Origin: VMDH01 sp038108875 | GTDB lineage: Bacteria > Pseudomonadota > Gammaproteobacteria > Magnimaribacterales > D2472 | Assembly (NCBI GenBank): GCA_038108875.1 | Contig: JAYNII010000003.1 | Span: 59,106 to 123,105 of the forward strand | Direction: 5' to 3' | Length of the DNA stretch: 64,000 nucleotides | Part shown: positions 1-8,035 of the stretch, in pieces | How the letters are laid out: every line of letters starts with the position of its first letter | Numbering within the stretch: position 1 is the first letter of the stretch | Made by a program: the position numbers and the translations under genes | Notes under the pieces: generated by a model | What the model saw: the letters and a program-made list of their open reading frames with translations, nothing else | What the model was told of the DNA's origin: nothing | Databases searched by the model: none

Positions 1-365
1 TCTTTCAAAAAAGCCACAAAATCACTTGTTGCATGAAAACCCTCTGGATGCTGACAAAACTTTCCTTCTGGACTATCACCCCTAATAGCAACGATTTTTT
101 TGATACCCAAAGATTTTAATTGATTGGCAATCATGTTGATTTGGTCTATTGATTTATTAACTAATGTCAGATGTGATGCAATTTCTATATCTGAAAAAGA
201 TTTGATTGCATTTATTAGACCAATAGATTTTTCTTGCGAATTTCCTAAAGCACCATAGGTTATTGAAATAAATCTCGGATCTAAAATCTTTAAATCATTG
301 ACGCATGCCGCCACTTTCAGAAAATCTAAATCTTTGGGCGGAAAAAATTCAAATGATAAATTCAT
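1..365 (-). CDS. metF: Methylenetetrahydrofolate reductase, N-terminal part (cut by window edge)
   Basis: The ORF starts at the ATG at 365 and runs off the left edge after 121 complete codons. It was translated by hand. It opens MNLSFEFFPPK, the family's N-terminal signature. ITYGALG, the SHLT stretch and LGIKKIVAIRGD follow in the order expected for the MetF TIM barrel. The enzyme reduces 5,10-methylene-THF to 5-methyl-THF with FAD and supplies methyl groups for methionine synthesis. AAAGGTG just upstream serves as ribosome binding site. The gene faces away from tkt, with 149 bases between the two starts. Assignment is firm although the C-terminal part lies outside the window. Confidence 0.9.
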   Translation of the reverse strand, partial: MNLSFEFFPPKDLDFLKVAACVNDLKILDPRFISITYGALGNSQEKSIGLINAIKSFSDIEIASHLTLVNKSIDQINMIANQLKSLGIKKIVAIRGDSPEGKFCQHPEGFHATSDFVAFLK

Positions 366-384
366 ACATTCACCTTTGTTAGAG

Positions 385-455
385 GCGTCCCATTTAGCAG
401 TTTTAGCATGCAAGCAGGAACAAATCGCTGTAAGGTGCAGATTTTAGACCTTTTT
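385..455 (-). promoter_or_regulatory. Candidate structured leader of metF (possible SAM-type riboswitch)
   Basis: Read on the minus strand, the metF leader contains AAGGU (452-448) able to pair with ACCUU (436-432). Inside that loop AAAUC (444-440) can pair with GAUUU (426-422), which lies beyond the first stem, giving an H-type pseudoknot. UGCA sits directly before the 3' arm, and GCUAAA occurs twice downstream (407-402 and 398-393). SAM-II and SAM-V riboswitches of marine bacteria are compact pseudoknots with UGCA-like and GCUAAA elements upstream of methionine-cycle genes, so the match is suggestive. Spacing differs from what I remember of SAM-II, and no covariance search was possible. The region also lies within the tkt promoter region on the other strand. 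Confidence 0.3.
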
Positions 456-514
456 TATTCTTTACTCAATTATTTGGTTTATTTAAAAAATCTTTCATAT
501 TAAGATTTCATTAC

Positions 515-2503
515 ATGAGCTCCCCTTCTAATTTAGATCTTGCTAATGCAATTCGTTTTCTTTCAATAGATGCAGTTGAAAAGGCCAACTCGGGCCATCC
601 TGGTATGCCCATGGGTATGGCTGATATTGCAGTTTCTCTTTGGAAAAATCACTTAAGACATTACCCTAATGATCCGACTTGGTTTAATAGAGATAGATTT
701 GTTCTTTCAAACGGTCATGGATCTATGCTCTTGTATAGTTTGTTACATCTAACTGGATATCCCTTAACAATAGAAGATATTAAAAATTTTAGACAATTGG
801 GATCAAAAACCCCCGGTCATCCTGAATACAATATCAACTTGGGCATTGAAACTACCACAGGACCATTGGGTCAGGGCTTAGCCAACGCTGTTGGGATGGC
901 TTTGGCAGAAAAGAATTTATCCTCACGATTTAACAGAGATAACCTTAATGTCATAGATCATTTTACTTATGTATTTTTAGGAGATGGTTGTCTGATGGAA
1001 GGGATTTCTCATGAAGCATGTTCTTTTGCAGGCACTCATAAACTTGGAAAACTTATTTGTTTTTACGATCAAAATGGCATTTCAATTGATGGTAAGGTGG
1101 AAGGGTGGTTTACAGATGATACTGTAAGGCGTTTTGAATCCTATGGATGGCAAGTAATTGAGGTTGATGGACATGATGTTGATGCAATAAACAAAGCTAT
1201 AGTTCTATCTAAAAGTCAGCTTCAGAAGCCCTCCATGATATGTTGTAGAACCAAAATTGGTTTTGGCTCTCCTACAAAAGAGGGATCTGAAAAATCTCAT
1301 GGCGCTCCCCTAGGAACAGAAGAAATTGCAGCCACTAGAGCTAACTTAAATTGGAATCACCCACCATTCGTTATTCCCGAAGAAATTTATTCTAAGTGGA
1401 ATGCGATTGAAGCTGGCAAAGAGATGCTAGCAGAATGGGAAGGCGTGTTAGCGAAATATAAAACGAGTCATCCAGAGGATTACAAACTGCTTAGAAGATT
1501 GATGCAGGGGGAATTGCCAATTGATTTTGCCAGCAATATGGATAAATTTATTGAGGATTGTCTAAATAGCAAGGATTCTATTGCAACTAGGAAAGCTTCT
1601 GAGCAATGTCTGAATTATCTTTGCGCACAATTACCAGAATTGCTTGGGGGATCTGCTGATTTAACAGGCTCAAATAACACTTTGTCTTCAGCAAGCTCTG
1701 CTTTAACTAACCACTTTCCTCAAGGGAACCACATTTTTTATGGTGTAAGAGAATTTGGTATGGCAGCCATGATGAATGGAATAGCTTTACATGGCGGCCT
1801 AAAACCTTATGGAGGAACTTTCTTGGTCTTCATGGATTATGCAAGGAATGCTGTTCGCTTATCAGCTCTTATGAATATCCCAGTTACTTATGTCTTTACT
1901 CACGACTCAATAGGGTTAGGAGAAGATGGGCCCACTCATCAGCCAATCGAACATTTAGCCACTTTAAGAAATACCCCCAATCTTTATAACTGGCGTCCTG
2001 CCGATTTAGTTGAAACAGCTATAGCTTGGAAAGCTGCAGTCTGCTCTACCAAAAATCCCCATACTCTAATCTTATCAAGACAGGGATTGCCAAAACTTCC
2101 TCTTAACAGAAATCAACTTACAGATGTAGCAAGAGGAGGTTATTTACTAGAGGAATATGATGATCCTGATTTACAAATAATTGCTTCAGGGAGTGAAGTT
2201 GGAGAAGTCCTTAAAGTTAAAAACTTAGTGCATTCTAAGAAAATAAATATTGTTTCTATGCCCTGTCTTGATTTGTTTATCGAGCAAGAGAAGGCTTACA
2301 GAGACAAAGTCATACTCTCAAAAGTTCCAAAGTTATTTGTAGAAATGTCACATCCCAATAGTTGGGGTTTGCTTGCCGCTGCAGGAGATAAGATATTGGG
2401 AATTAGCACTTTCGGAGAAAGCGCGCCAGGCAATATATTGATTAAAGAATTTGGATTTGATGCTCAGAGCATAGCTGAAGAAGCAAAAAAATTAGTTAGA
2501 TGA
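515..2503 (+). CDS. tkt: Transketolase
   Basis: The 662-residue protein has normal transketolase length (about 660). It has the N-terminal GHPGMPMGMADI block, the thiamine-diphosphate motif region beginning GDGCLMEG (around residue 155), a central pyrimidine-binding domain with GVREFGMAAMMNGIALHGG, and a C-terminal domain. The enzyme moves two-carbon ketol units between sugar phosphates in the pentose-phosphate and Calvin-type pathways, using ThDP and Mg2+. It heads a plus-strand run with pgk and fba, the usual gammaproteobacterial neighbours. The stop overlaps the pgk start by 4 bases, implying translational coupling. The start ATG follows an AT-rich leader without an obvious Shine-Dalgarno. 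Confidence 0.97.
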   Translation: MSSPSNLDLANAIRFLSIDAVEKANSGHPGMPMGMADIAVSLWKNHLRHYPNDPTWFNRDRFVLSNGHGSMLLYSLLHLTGYPLTIEDIKNFRQLGSKTPGHPEYNINLGIETTTGPLGQGLANAVGMALAEKNLSSRFNRDNLNVIDHFTYVFLGDGCLMEGISHEACSFAGTHKLGKLICFYDQNGISIDGKVEGWFTDDTVRRFESYGWQVIEVDGHDVDAINKAIVLSKSQLQKPSMICCRTKIGFGSPTKEGSEKSHGAPLGTEEIAATRANLNWNHPPFVIPEEIYSKWNAIEAGKEMLAEWEGVLAKYKTSHPEDYKLLRRLMQGELPIDFASNMDKFIEDCLNSKDSIATRKASEQCLNYLCAQLPELLGGSADLTGSNNTLSSASSALTNHFPQGNHIFYGVREFGMAAMMNGIALHGGLKPYGGTFLVFMDYARNAVRLSALMNIPVTYVFTHDSIGLGEDGPTHQPIEHLATLRNTPNLYNWRPADLVETAIAWKAAVCSTKNPHTLILSRQGLPKLPLNRNQLTDVARGGYLLEEYDDPDLQIIASGSEVGEVLKVKNLVHSKKINIVSMPCLDLFIEQEKAYRDKVILSKVPKLFVEMSHPNSWGLLAAAGDKILGISTFGESAPGNILIKEFGFDAQSIAEEAKKLVR

Positions 2504-3648
2504 GGTTGCTTAAAGATTTTGATTTTCACGATAAGGATGTTGCCCTTAGGCTTGATCTTAATGTTCCAATAAAAGATGGGGTAATTTTAGACGACACAAG
2601 AATACTTGCCTCTATTCCAACTATCCAACTTCTTCTTTCTGCAAATTGCAGAGTTTTGATAATTTCCCACCTCGGAAGACCAACAGAAGGAATCTTTGAT
2701 GAAGAAAACTCTTTAAAACCCGTTGCTTCTTATCTTTCAAAATTGCTTAGAGTTAATTTACCTTTGGTAAAAGAGCTTGATTATGCAGCATGTTTTGAAA
2801 ACGAAAACTCTCCAATTACCATATTAGAAAACATAAGATGTTTTGCTGGAGAGAAAGATAATGACAGAACACTTTCCAGTCAAATTGCTAAACTCTGCGA
2901 TATCTATGTTTTTGATGCATTTGGAACATCTCATAGAGCACAATCTTCCACTTACGGCGCCATTATAGAATCGAAAGAGTCTTGCGCCGGTTTATTGGTT
3001 GAAAAGGAAGTCGATTCACTTTCAAGAGCATTCAAATCATTCCAAAAACCACTGATTTCAATCGTTGGTGGCTCAAAAGTATCTTCCAAGCTTTCAGTCT
3101 TGCAAAAACTATCTGAGCTCTCGGATTACATCATTGTTGGAGGAGGTATAGCAAATACATTTTTACAAGCCAGTGGGCAAAATATTGGAACATCTTTAGT
3201 GGAACTAGATATGTTGGAAATGGCAACAAAAATCTTATCCAATGGAAACTGTATTTTGCCAAAGGAAGTAATCACTGCAAAAAATTTCAATGACACAAAC
3301 ATTTGTAAAAAGTCAGTTTACAAGCTAGAAGACGATGACATGATATTAGATATTTCAATTGATGACAGTTATAAAGAAATAATATTTTCTGCTAAAACTA
3401 TTATATGGAATGGGCCTGCTGGTGTATTTGAGAATGAGAATTTCAAAAGCGGGACAAAAGACTTGGCCAAGCTAATTGCTTCCTCAAAAGCCTTTTCGGT
3501 GGCAGGAGGCGGTGAAACTATTGCCGCTATCAACGAATTTATCAATCCCAATGATATAGGGTATATTTCTACAGCAGGGGGAGCATTTTTAGAATTTTTG
3601 GAAGGCAAAAAACTGCCAGCTTTGGAAGCTTTAGGATATGATTTTTAA
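2500..3648 (+). CDS. pgk: Phosphoglycerate kinase
   Basis: This 382-residue cytoplasmic kinase interconverts 1,3-bisphosphoglycerate and 3-phosphoglycerate with ADP/ATP. RLDLNVPIKDG near residue 17 and SHLGRPTEG near residue 57 are the family's substrate-binding blocks. VGGSKVSSKL (around 190), GGGIANTFL and the C-terminal nucleotide-site motif GGGETIAAI complete the two Rossmann-like lobes. It is slightly shorter than most bacterial Pgk (about 390), but no domain is missing. It starts inside the tkt stop (ATGA overlap) and lies 17 bases before fba. The epd or gapA gene often found between tkt and pgk in relatives is absent here. Confidence 0.97.
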   Translation: MRLLKDFDFHDKDVALRLDLNVPIKDGVILDDTRILASIPTIQLLLSANCRVLIISHLGRPTEGIFDEENSLKPVASYLSKLLRVNLPLVKELDYAACFENENSPITILENIRCFAGEKDNDRTLSSQIAKLCDIYVFDAFGTSHRAQSSTYGAIIESKESCAGLLVEKEVDSLSRAFKSFQKPLISIVGGSKVSSKLSVLQKLSELSDYIIVGGGIANTFLQASGQNIGTSLVELDMLEMATKILSNGNCILPKEVITAKNFNDTNICKKSVYKLEDDDMILDISIDDSYKEIIFSAKTIIWNGPAGVFENENFKSGTKDLAKLIASSKAFSVAGGGETIAAINEFINPNDIGYISTAGGAFLEFLEGKKLPALEALGYDF

Positions 3649-3665
3649 ATGAATGGAGAATTAAG

Positions 3666-4730
3666 ATGGCCTTAATAAGTTTAAGACAATTGTTAGATCA
3701 CGCCGCTGAATACAATTATGGTGTTCCGGCTTTTAATGTAAACAATCTTGAGCAGATGCGCGCAATAATGGAGGCTGCCAATAAAACCAACAGTCCTGTA
3801 ATAGTGCAAGCCTCTGCCGGAGCAAGAAAGTATGCTGGGCCTACTTTCTTAAGACACCTTATTTTAGCTGCATTAGAAGAGTTTCCTCATATCCCAGTAG
3901 TAATGCACCAAGATCATGGAGCTTCACCAAGTGTTTGTCAGCGCTCAATTCAACTTGGTTTTTCCTCAGTGATGATGGATGGGTCATTAATGGAAGATAT
4001 GAAGACACCAGCTGATTATGCATATAATACAAAAGTCACAAAAAGTGTTGTAGATATGGCTCATGCCTGCGGAGTCTCTGTAGAAGGAGAGCTTGGATGT
4101 CTTGGATCGCTAGAAACCGGAGAAGCAGGAGATGAAGATGGATCAGGTGCTGAAGGCAAATTATCTCATGATCAATTATTGACGGATCCAGAAGAAGCAG
4201 CAAAATTTGTTAAAGATACTCATGTAGATGCTCTAGCAATAGCCATTGGAACAAGTCATGGGGCTTACAAATTTACCAGACCTCCAACAGGAGATATTTT
4301 GGCAATAGAACGGGTGAAAGAAATTCATGCGAGAATTCCTGATACTCATTTGGTAATGCATGGTTCCTCAGCTGTTCCTCAAGATTGGCTTGATATAATT
4401 AATGAATTTGGTGGGGATATCCCAGAAACGTATGGGGTTCCAGTTGAAGAAGTACAAGAAGGAATAAAACATGGAGTCAGGAAAGTTAACATTGATACTG
4501 ATCTAAGATTGGCTTCTACTGGAGCCATCAGAAGATTTATGCATCTTAATCCAGCTGAATTTGATCCAAGGAAATATTTAAGCAAAACGATAGACGCAAT
4601 GCGAGATATCTGTATCGATCGTTACGAAGCTTTTGGAACCTCGGGGCAGGCAGATAAAATCTCAGTACTATCACTTGAGGAAATGCATTTGAGATACTTA
4701 AGCGGCAGCCTAGATCCTACTGTAAATTAA
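3666..4730 (+). CDS. fba: Class II fructose-1,6-bisphosphate aldolase
   Basis: The 354-residue zinc-dependent aldolase cleaves fructose-1,6-bisphosphate to dihydroxyacetone phosphate and glyceraldehyde 3-phosphate, and works in reverse in gluconeogenesis. VVMHQDHG near residue 80 carries the metal-binding and catalytic residues. GVSVEGELGCLG, AIAIGTSHGAYK, LVMHGSSAVP and KVNIDTDLRLA are the later class II signatures in order. A purine-rich GGAGAATTAAG precedes the ATG. It is third in the tkt-pgk-fba run, typical of Pseudomonas-like gammaproteobacteria. The length and the C-terminal DICIDRYEAFG region resemble the CbbA-type subgroup. Confidence 0.96.
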   Translation: MALISLRQLLDHAAEYNYGVPAFNVNNLEQMRAIMEAANKTNSPVIVQASAGARKYAGPTFLRHLILAALEEFPHIPVVMHQDHGASPSVCQRSIQLGFSSVMMDGSLMEDMKTPADYAYNTKVTKSVVDMAHACGVSVEGELGCLGSLETGEAGDEDGSGAEGKLSHDQLLTDPEEAAKFVKDTHVDALAIAIGTSHGAYKFTRPPTGDILAIERVKEIHARIPDTHLVMHGSSAVPQDWLDIINEFGGDIPETYGVPVEEVQEGIKHGVRKVNIDTDLRLASTGAIRRFMHLNPAEFDPRKYLSKTIDAMRDICIDRYEAFGTSGQADKISVLSLEEMHLRYLSGSLDPTVN

Positions 4731-4737
4731 ACTTAGC

Positions 4738-5175
4738 TTGAAAGTAATAATTCAGAGAGTCTCTCAGGCTTCAGTAGCTATCAATAGTAAAGTTCAGTCT
4801 TCCATAAAACGAGGAATTCTCGCATATGTATGCTTTGAAGAAGGGGATAATGAGGAGTCAATAAATAAATTTTTTGAAAAGATTACAAAATATAAGATTT
4901 TTGAAGGAGATAGCGGCATTTTAGATACTAATTTAAAGCAATTAGGTGGAGAAATTCTGATTATTAGTCAATTTACTCTTAATGCTGTAACCAAGAAAGG
5001 TCTGAAAGCAAGCTACCATCTTGCATTAGAACCAAGCAAGGCAGAGAAACTCTATGAGCATATGATTAAGATATCGTCTACAGTAGGGCTTAATGTTTTT
5101 TTTGGGTCTTTTGGTGCCATGATGCAAGTATCATCGGTCAATGAAGGCCCTTATACATTAAATTTTAATTTTTAA
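4738..5175 (+). CDS. dtd: D-aminoacyl-tRNA deacylase
   Basis: This 145-residue protein has the full Dtd length and begins MKVIIQRVSQASV from a TTG start 7 bases after fba. Dtd hydrolyses D-aminoacyl-tRNAs, and also glycine misattached to tRNA-Ala, protecting translation. The two signature strands are present. One is ISQFTLNAVTKKG, where the family usually has an aspartate in place of the valine. The other is the C-terminal Gly-cisPro block NEGPYT. FGAMMQVS precedes the latter, as expected. Only one base separates it from the next gene. Identification is secure; the valine substitution should not touch the backbone-driven active site. Confidence 0.93.
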   Translation: MKVIIQRVSQASVAINSKVQSSIKRGILAYVCFEEGDNEESINKFFEKITKYKIFEGDSGILDTNLKQLGGEILIISQFTLNAVTKKGLKASYHLALEPSKAEKLYEHMIKISSTVGLNVFFGSFGAMMQVSSVNEGPYTLNFNF

Positions 5176-5176
5176 A

Positions 5177-6325
5177 GTGGATTTCAGAGAATATATTCAA
5201 AATTGGCTTGAACAGCATTGTCCCCTTTCAATGAGAACCCCAATGCCAAACTCAGAGCAGGTTTGGGCATCTTCTAATATTTCATTTCCTAACAGAGACG
5301 CAGAAAAATGGTTTCGTGCCATGACTGATATGGGATACTGTACCCCAGAATGGCCCAAGGAATTTGGTGGAGCAGGGTTAAACTGTGAAGAGGCGAAAAT
5401 CCTAAAAGAAGAACTCTTAAGAATAAATGCTCGACCTCCTCAAATTAATTTTGGGATCACTATGCTTGGCCCAGTTATTTTGGAGTACGCAAGCCAAGAG
5501 CAAAAAGAGTTTTTTTTGCCAAAAATTTCTCGAGGAGAGATTTGGTGGTGTCAAGGCTTTTCTGAGCCAGGGTCAGGATCAGATCTGGCAAGTATTTCAT
5601 CAAGTGCGATAATTGATGATGATAAATACATCATTAATGGTTCCAAAATATGGACATCCGAGGCAAATAAAGCAGACTTCATGTATTGTCTGGTGAGAAC
5701 TTCAAAAGATTCAAAACAGGGAGGCATATCTTTTGTGTTAATCGATATGAAGTCTGACGGAATTGAAGTAAAACCTATCAAGCTCATCAGTGGTCAATCA
5801 CCATTTTGTCAGGTGTTTTTTACAGACGTAAGAGTGCCCAGAGCTAATCTAATTGGTGCAGAAAACCGGGGTTGGGAAATTGCGAAAAAATTACTTGGAT
5901 TGGAGCGTATGATGATGTCAGATTTAGGAGCAGAGGGAGCTGTGGACATAGATCCAAGAACACTCTTCAAAAATTCTGATTTAAATAAGGAATCCTCTTT
6001 TTACTTTAAAACCCTTAGACATAGCATGCGACAGAATGCTATTGAGCTAACTATGTTAAGAGCAAATCAGGAGTCAAGATTAGGATCATTTAACTCTTCT
6101 ATGGTACTAAAGTACCTTTCTACAGAGGAGGTTCAGCGAAGATGGGAACTTAACTTATTTGCTTTGGGGAGTACAGGTATTAAAGATTTAACAGAAGCCC
6201 AGGGAAATGAATACGACATAATTAAATCATTTTTCTATTCCAAAGCTTATACTATCGCGGGGGGAAGCTCAGAAATCCAACTTAACATTATTTCTAAGAA
6301 CATATTAGGATTGCCAAATGCATAG
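5177..6325 (+). CDS. Acyl-CoA dehydrogenase family protein
   Basis: This is a 382-residue flavoenzyme of the acyl-CoA dehydrogenase fold, with an alpha-helical N-terminal domain, a central beta domain with CQGFSEPGSGSDLAS (about 130-145), and a C-terminal helical domain ending GGSSEIQLNIISKNILGLP. These are the FAD- and substrate-binding blocks of the family, which oxidises acyl-CoA to enoyl-CoA and passes electrons to ETF. Chain-length preference cannot be read, and the catalytic glutamate was not located with confidence. The start is GTG, one base after dtd. The 3' end overlaps the next start by 8 bases, so it belongs to the same transcription unit. Confidence 0.88.
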   Translation: MDFREYIQNWLEQHCPLSMRTPMPNSEQVWASSNISFPNRDAEKWFRAMTDMGYCTPEWPKEFGGAGLNCEEAKILKEELLRINARPPQINFGITMLGPVILEYASQEQKEFFLPKISRGEIWWCQGFSEPGSGSDLASISSSAIIDDDKYIINGSKIWTSEANKADFMYCLVRTSKDSKQGGISFVLIDMKSDGIEVKPIKLISGQSPFCQVFFTDVRVPRANLIGAENRGWEIAKKLLGLERMMMSDLGAEGAVDIDPRTLFKNSDLNKESSFYFKTLRHSMRQNAIELTMLRANQESRLGSFNSSMVLKYLSTEEVQRRWELNLFALGSTGIKDLTEAQGNEYDIIKSFFYSKAYTIAGGSSEIQLNIISKNILGLPNA

Positions 6326-6902
6326 AAAAGTTGCTGTATTTTGTGGAGCACACCCAGGATCAGAAAAGATTTTTTCTGAGCATGCCTATCAAGTAGGAAA
6401 GCTATTGGCTCAAGCTCAGGCAGAGCTTGTATTTGGCGGGGGAAACCGCGGATTAATGGGAACGGTTTCAGATGCAGCAATAGACCACGGAGGCAAAGTT
6501 ATAGGGATTGCATTGGAAGCCCTGGATGCATTCGAAAAAACTAACCCAAGGGTTGCTACAGAAATTGTCACCAAAACTTTTTTTGAGCGAAAAGAAAAGT
6601 TTTTGGAAATCAGCGATGCTTTCATTGTGTTACCAGGAGGGATGGGCTCATTAGATGAATTATTAGATGTTCAGGTAAACAATCAAGTCGGAATGATTGC
6701 AAAACCGATCGTTATTTTAAACACGCTTAACTATTATGATCATTTCATTGCATGGATGAAGAATGCAGTTAAATATAGATTCCTTTCAGATGAAAATAGC
6801 AAGCAAATAATAATTACTTCTTCACCTGAAGATGCAGTGGACAAGGCGCTAAATGTAAATGCTCCCTCAAAAGAGGAATGGATGAGCAGGCTTAAGATTT
6901 AG
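6318..6902 (+). CDS. LOG family protein (Rossmann-fold nucleotide phosphoribohydrolase type)
   Basis: The 194-residue protein matches the Lonely Guy family. FGGGNRGLMGTVSDAA (about 35-50) and LPGGMGSLDELLDV (about 98-112) are the conserved Rossmann and PGGxGTxxE-type motifs, with Ser instead of Thr here. Characterised members release the base from cytokinin-type or other nucleoside 5'-monophosphates. The bacterial role outside plant association is usually nucleotide salvage or is unknown. It is the last gene of the plus-strand run and overlaps tatC tail-to-tail by 11 bases. Family call is sure; the substrate is not. Confidence 0.88.
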   Translation: MHRKVAVFCGAHPGSEKIFSEHAYQVGKLLAQAQAELVFGGGNRGLMGTVSDAAIDHGGKVIGIALEALDAFEKTNPRVATEIVTKTFFERKEKFLEISDAFIVLPGGMGSLDELLDVQVNNQVGMIAKPIVILNTLNYYDHFIAWMKNAVKYRFLSDENSKQIIITSSPEDAVDKALNVNAPSKEEWMSRLKI

Positions 6903-7611
6903 TTTTTTCTTTACTCATTAACAAACCTAACTCAAAAAGCAACCACATCGGTATAGCTAAGAAGAGTTGAGAAAAAATATCTGGCGGTGTTAACAACATA
7001 CCAATTACAAAAAATAAAACTACCAAATAAGGTCTTAGTTCCCTAAGCCTAGTCTTGCTCATTGATCCTGTTTTGATGAGGAGATTTACAATTACAGGCA
7101 CCTCAAACGCAATGCCAAAGGCAAACAGAAGTTTCAACATAAAAGAAAGATAGTTTCCAATATCTGTCATGATAAAAATATTATCTGGGCTAAAGGTATG
7201 AATAAAATTAAAAATTAGAGGCGTTGCTAGGTAAAAACCAAAACCAACACCTGCAAAAAATAATATAGTTGAGGTGACTATGAGGGGGAAGGCTAATTTT
7301 TTTTCATGAGAATAAAGACCAGGTTTTAAAAATCCCCATATTTCTATAAAAAAAACAGGCATGCAGATTAAAAGAGCGACATAGAAAGTAGTCTTAATTG
7401 GAACCAGTACAGGGCTGGTTACTTGGGTTGCAATTAATTTTCCTTCTGTAGGCAAAGATGAAAATAAAGGGCTGCTTAGATATGCATAAATATATTCATT
7501 AAATGGTATCCCTGCAGCAAAGACTATGCCAAGAATGACAACGAACCTTATAAGTCTTTTTCTTAATTCTAGCAGATGGCCAGTAAGCGGCATGTCAAAA
7601 TCAGTGCTCAT
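6892..7611 (-). CDS. tatC: Twin-arginine translocase subunit TatC
   Basis: This six-helix inner-membrane protein recognises twin-arginine signal peptides together with TatB. MSTDFDMPLTGHLLELRKR is the typical cytoplasmic N-terminus. Hydrophobic segments follow, with FYLATPLIFNF and a late loop before LLTPPDIFSQL, both characteristic of TatC. An in-frame TTG three codons upstream (7620) could extend it. The ATG at 7611 fits the family start better and overlaps tatB by 11 bases. It is the last gene of tatABC and meets the LOG gene convergently. Confidence 0.95.
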   Translation of the reverse strand: MSTDFDMPLTGHLLELRKRLIRFVVILGIVFAAGIPFNEYIYAYLSSPLFSSLPTEGKLIATQVTSPVLVPIKTTFYVALLICMPVFFIEIWGFLKPGLYSHEKKLAFPLIVTSTILFFAGVGFGFYLATPLIFNFIHTFSPDNIFIMTDIGNYLSFMLKLLFAFGIAFEVPVIVNLLIKTGSMSKTRLRELRPYLVVLFFVIGMLLTPPDIFSQLFLAIPMWLLFELGLLMSKEKTKS

Positions 7612-7834
7612 TCTTATCAAACTCTTTTAATTTGAGTTCATTAAACACATCTTGCTCAATTTCCTCTGCGCCAATATTTCTTTCAAATTCAGATCTTGCA
7701 GATTCGATTTTAGATTTTGTTAAATACCAAAATCTCGTGAATGATTTTATTGCGCTGGGTAATTTTTGAGGTCCAAAAATGAATAGCGATAGAACAAGAA
7801 TTAGCAGAATTTCTAGAAATCCAACTTGAAACAA
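7601..7834 (-). CDS. tatB: Sec-independent translocase subunit TatB
   Basis: The 77-residue protein starts at a TTG. It has one N-terminal membrane helix (FLEILLILVLSLFIFGP), then a hinge and the amphipathic helix beginning QKLPSAIKSFTRFWY, followed by a charged tail. The Glu near residue 8 and the FGPQKLP hinge separate TatB from TatA. It partners TatC in signal-peptide recognition. It lies 5 bases after tatA and overlaps tatC. The tail is short compared with enteric TatB (about 170) but ordinary for streamlined bacteria. Confidence 0.9.
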   Translation of the reverse strand: MFQVGFLEILLILVLSLFIFGPQKLPSAIKSFTRFWYLTKSKIESARSEFERNIGAEEIEQDVFNELKLKEFDKNEH

Positions 7835-7839
7835 CTTAA

Positions 7840-8007
7840 TTACTCAGATTCTTTTTTAGGCTTGTCATCATCTTTGATGGCTTTTTTGAAGTCTTTAAGC
7901 CCATGACCTAGATCGGAACCAATGTTCCTAAGTTTTTTTCCACCAAACAATACGAGTACAATCAAAAGTATGATTAAGAGTTGCCAAATACTAATTCCGC
8001 TTAACAT
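7840..8007 (-). CDS. tatA: Sec-independent translocase subunit TatA
   Basis: This short gene of 55 codons was translated by hand from the ATG at 8007. It reads MLSGISIWQLLIILLIVLVL, then the FGGKKLRNIGSDLGHGLKDFKKA hinge and amphipathic helix, and an acidic-basic tail ending KPKKESE. One helix, an FGxKKLR hinge and a length near 55 are classic TatA/E. Its oligomers form the Tat pore for folded proteins. It lies 28 bases after ubiB and 5 bases before tatB. The nearby phoD gene encodes a likely client. Confidence 0.93.
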   Translation of the reverse strand: MLSGISIWQLLIILLIVLVLFGGKKLRNIGSDLGHGLKDFKKAIKDDDKPKKESE

Positions 8008-8035
8008 AGGCCTATATTAAAGCAAAAAGGTATTA

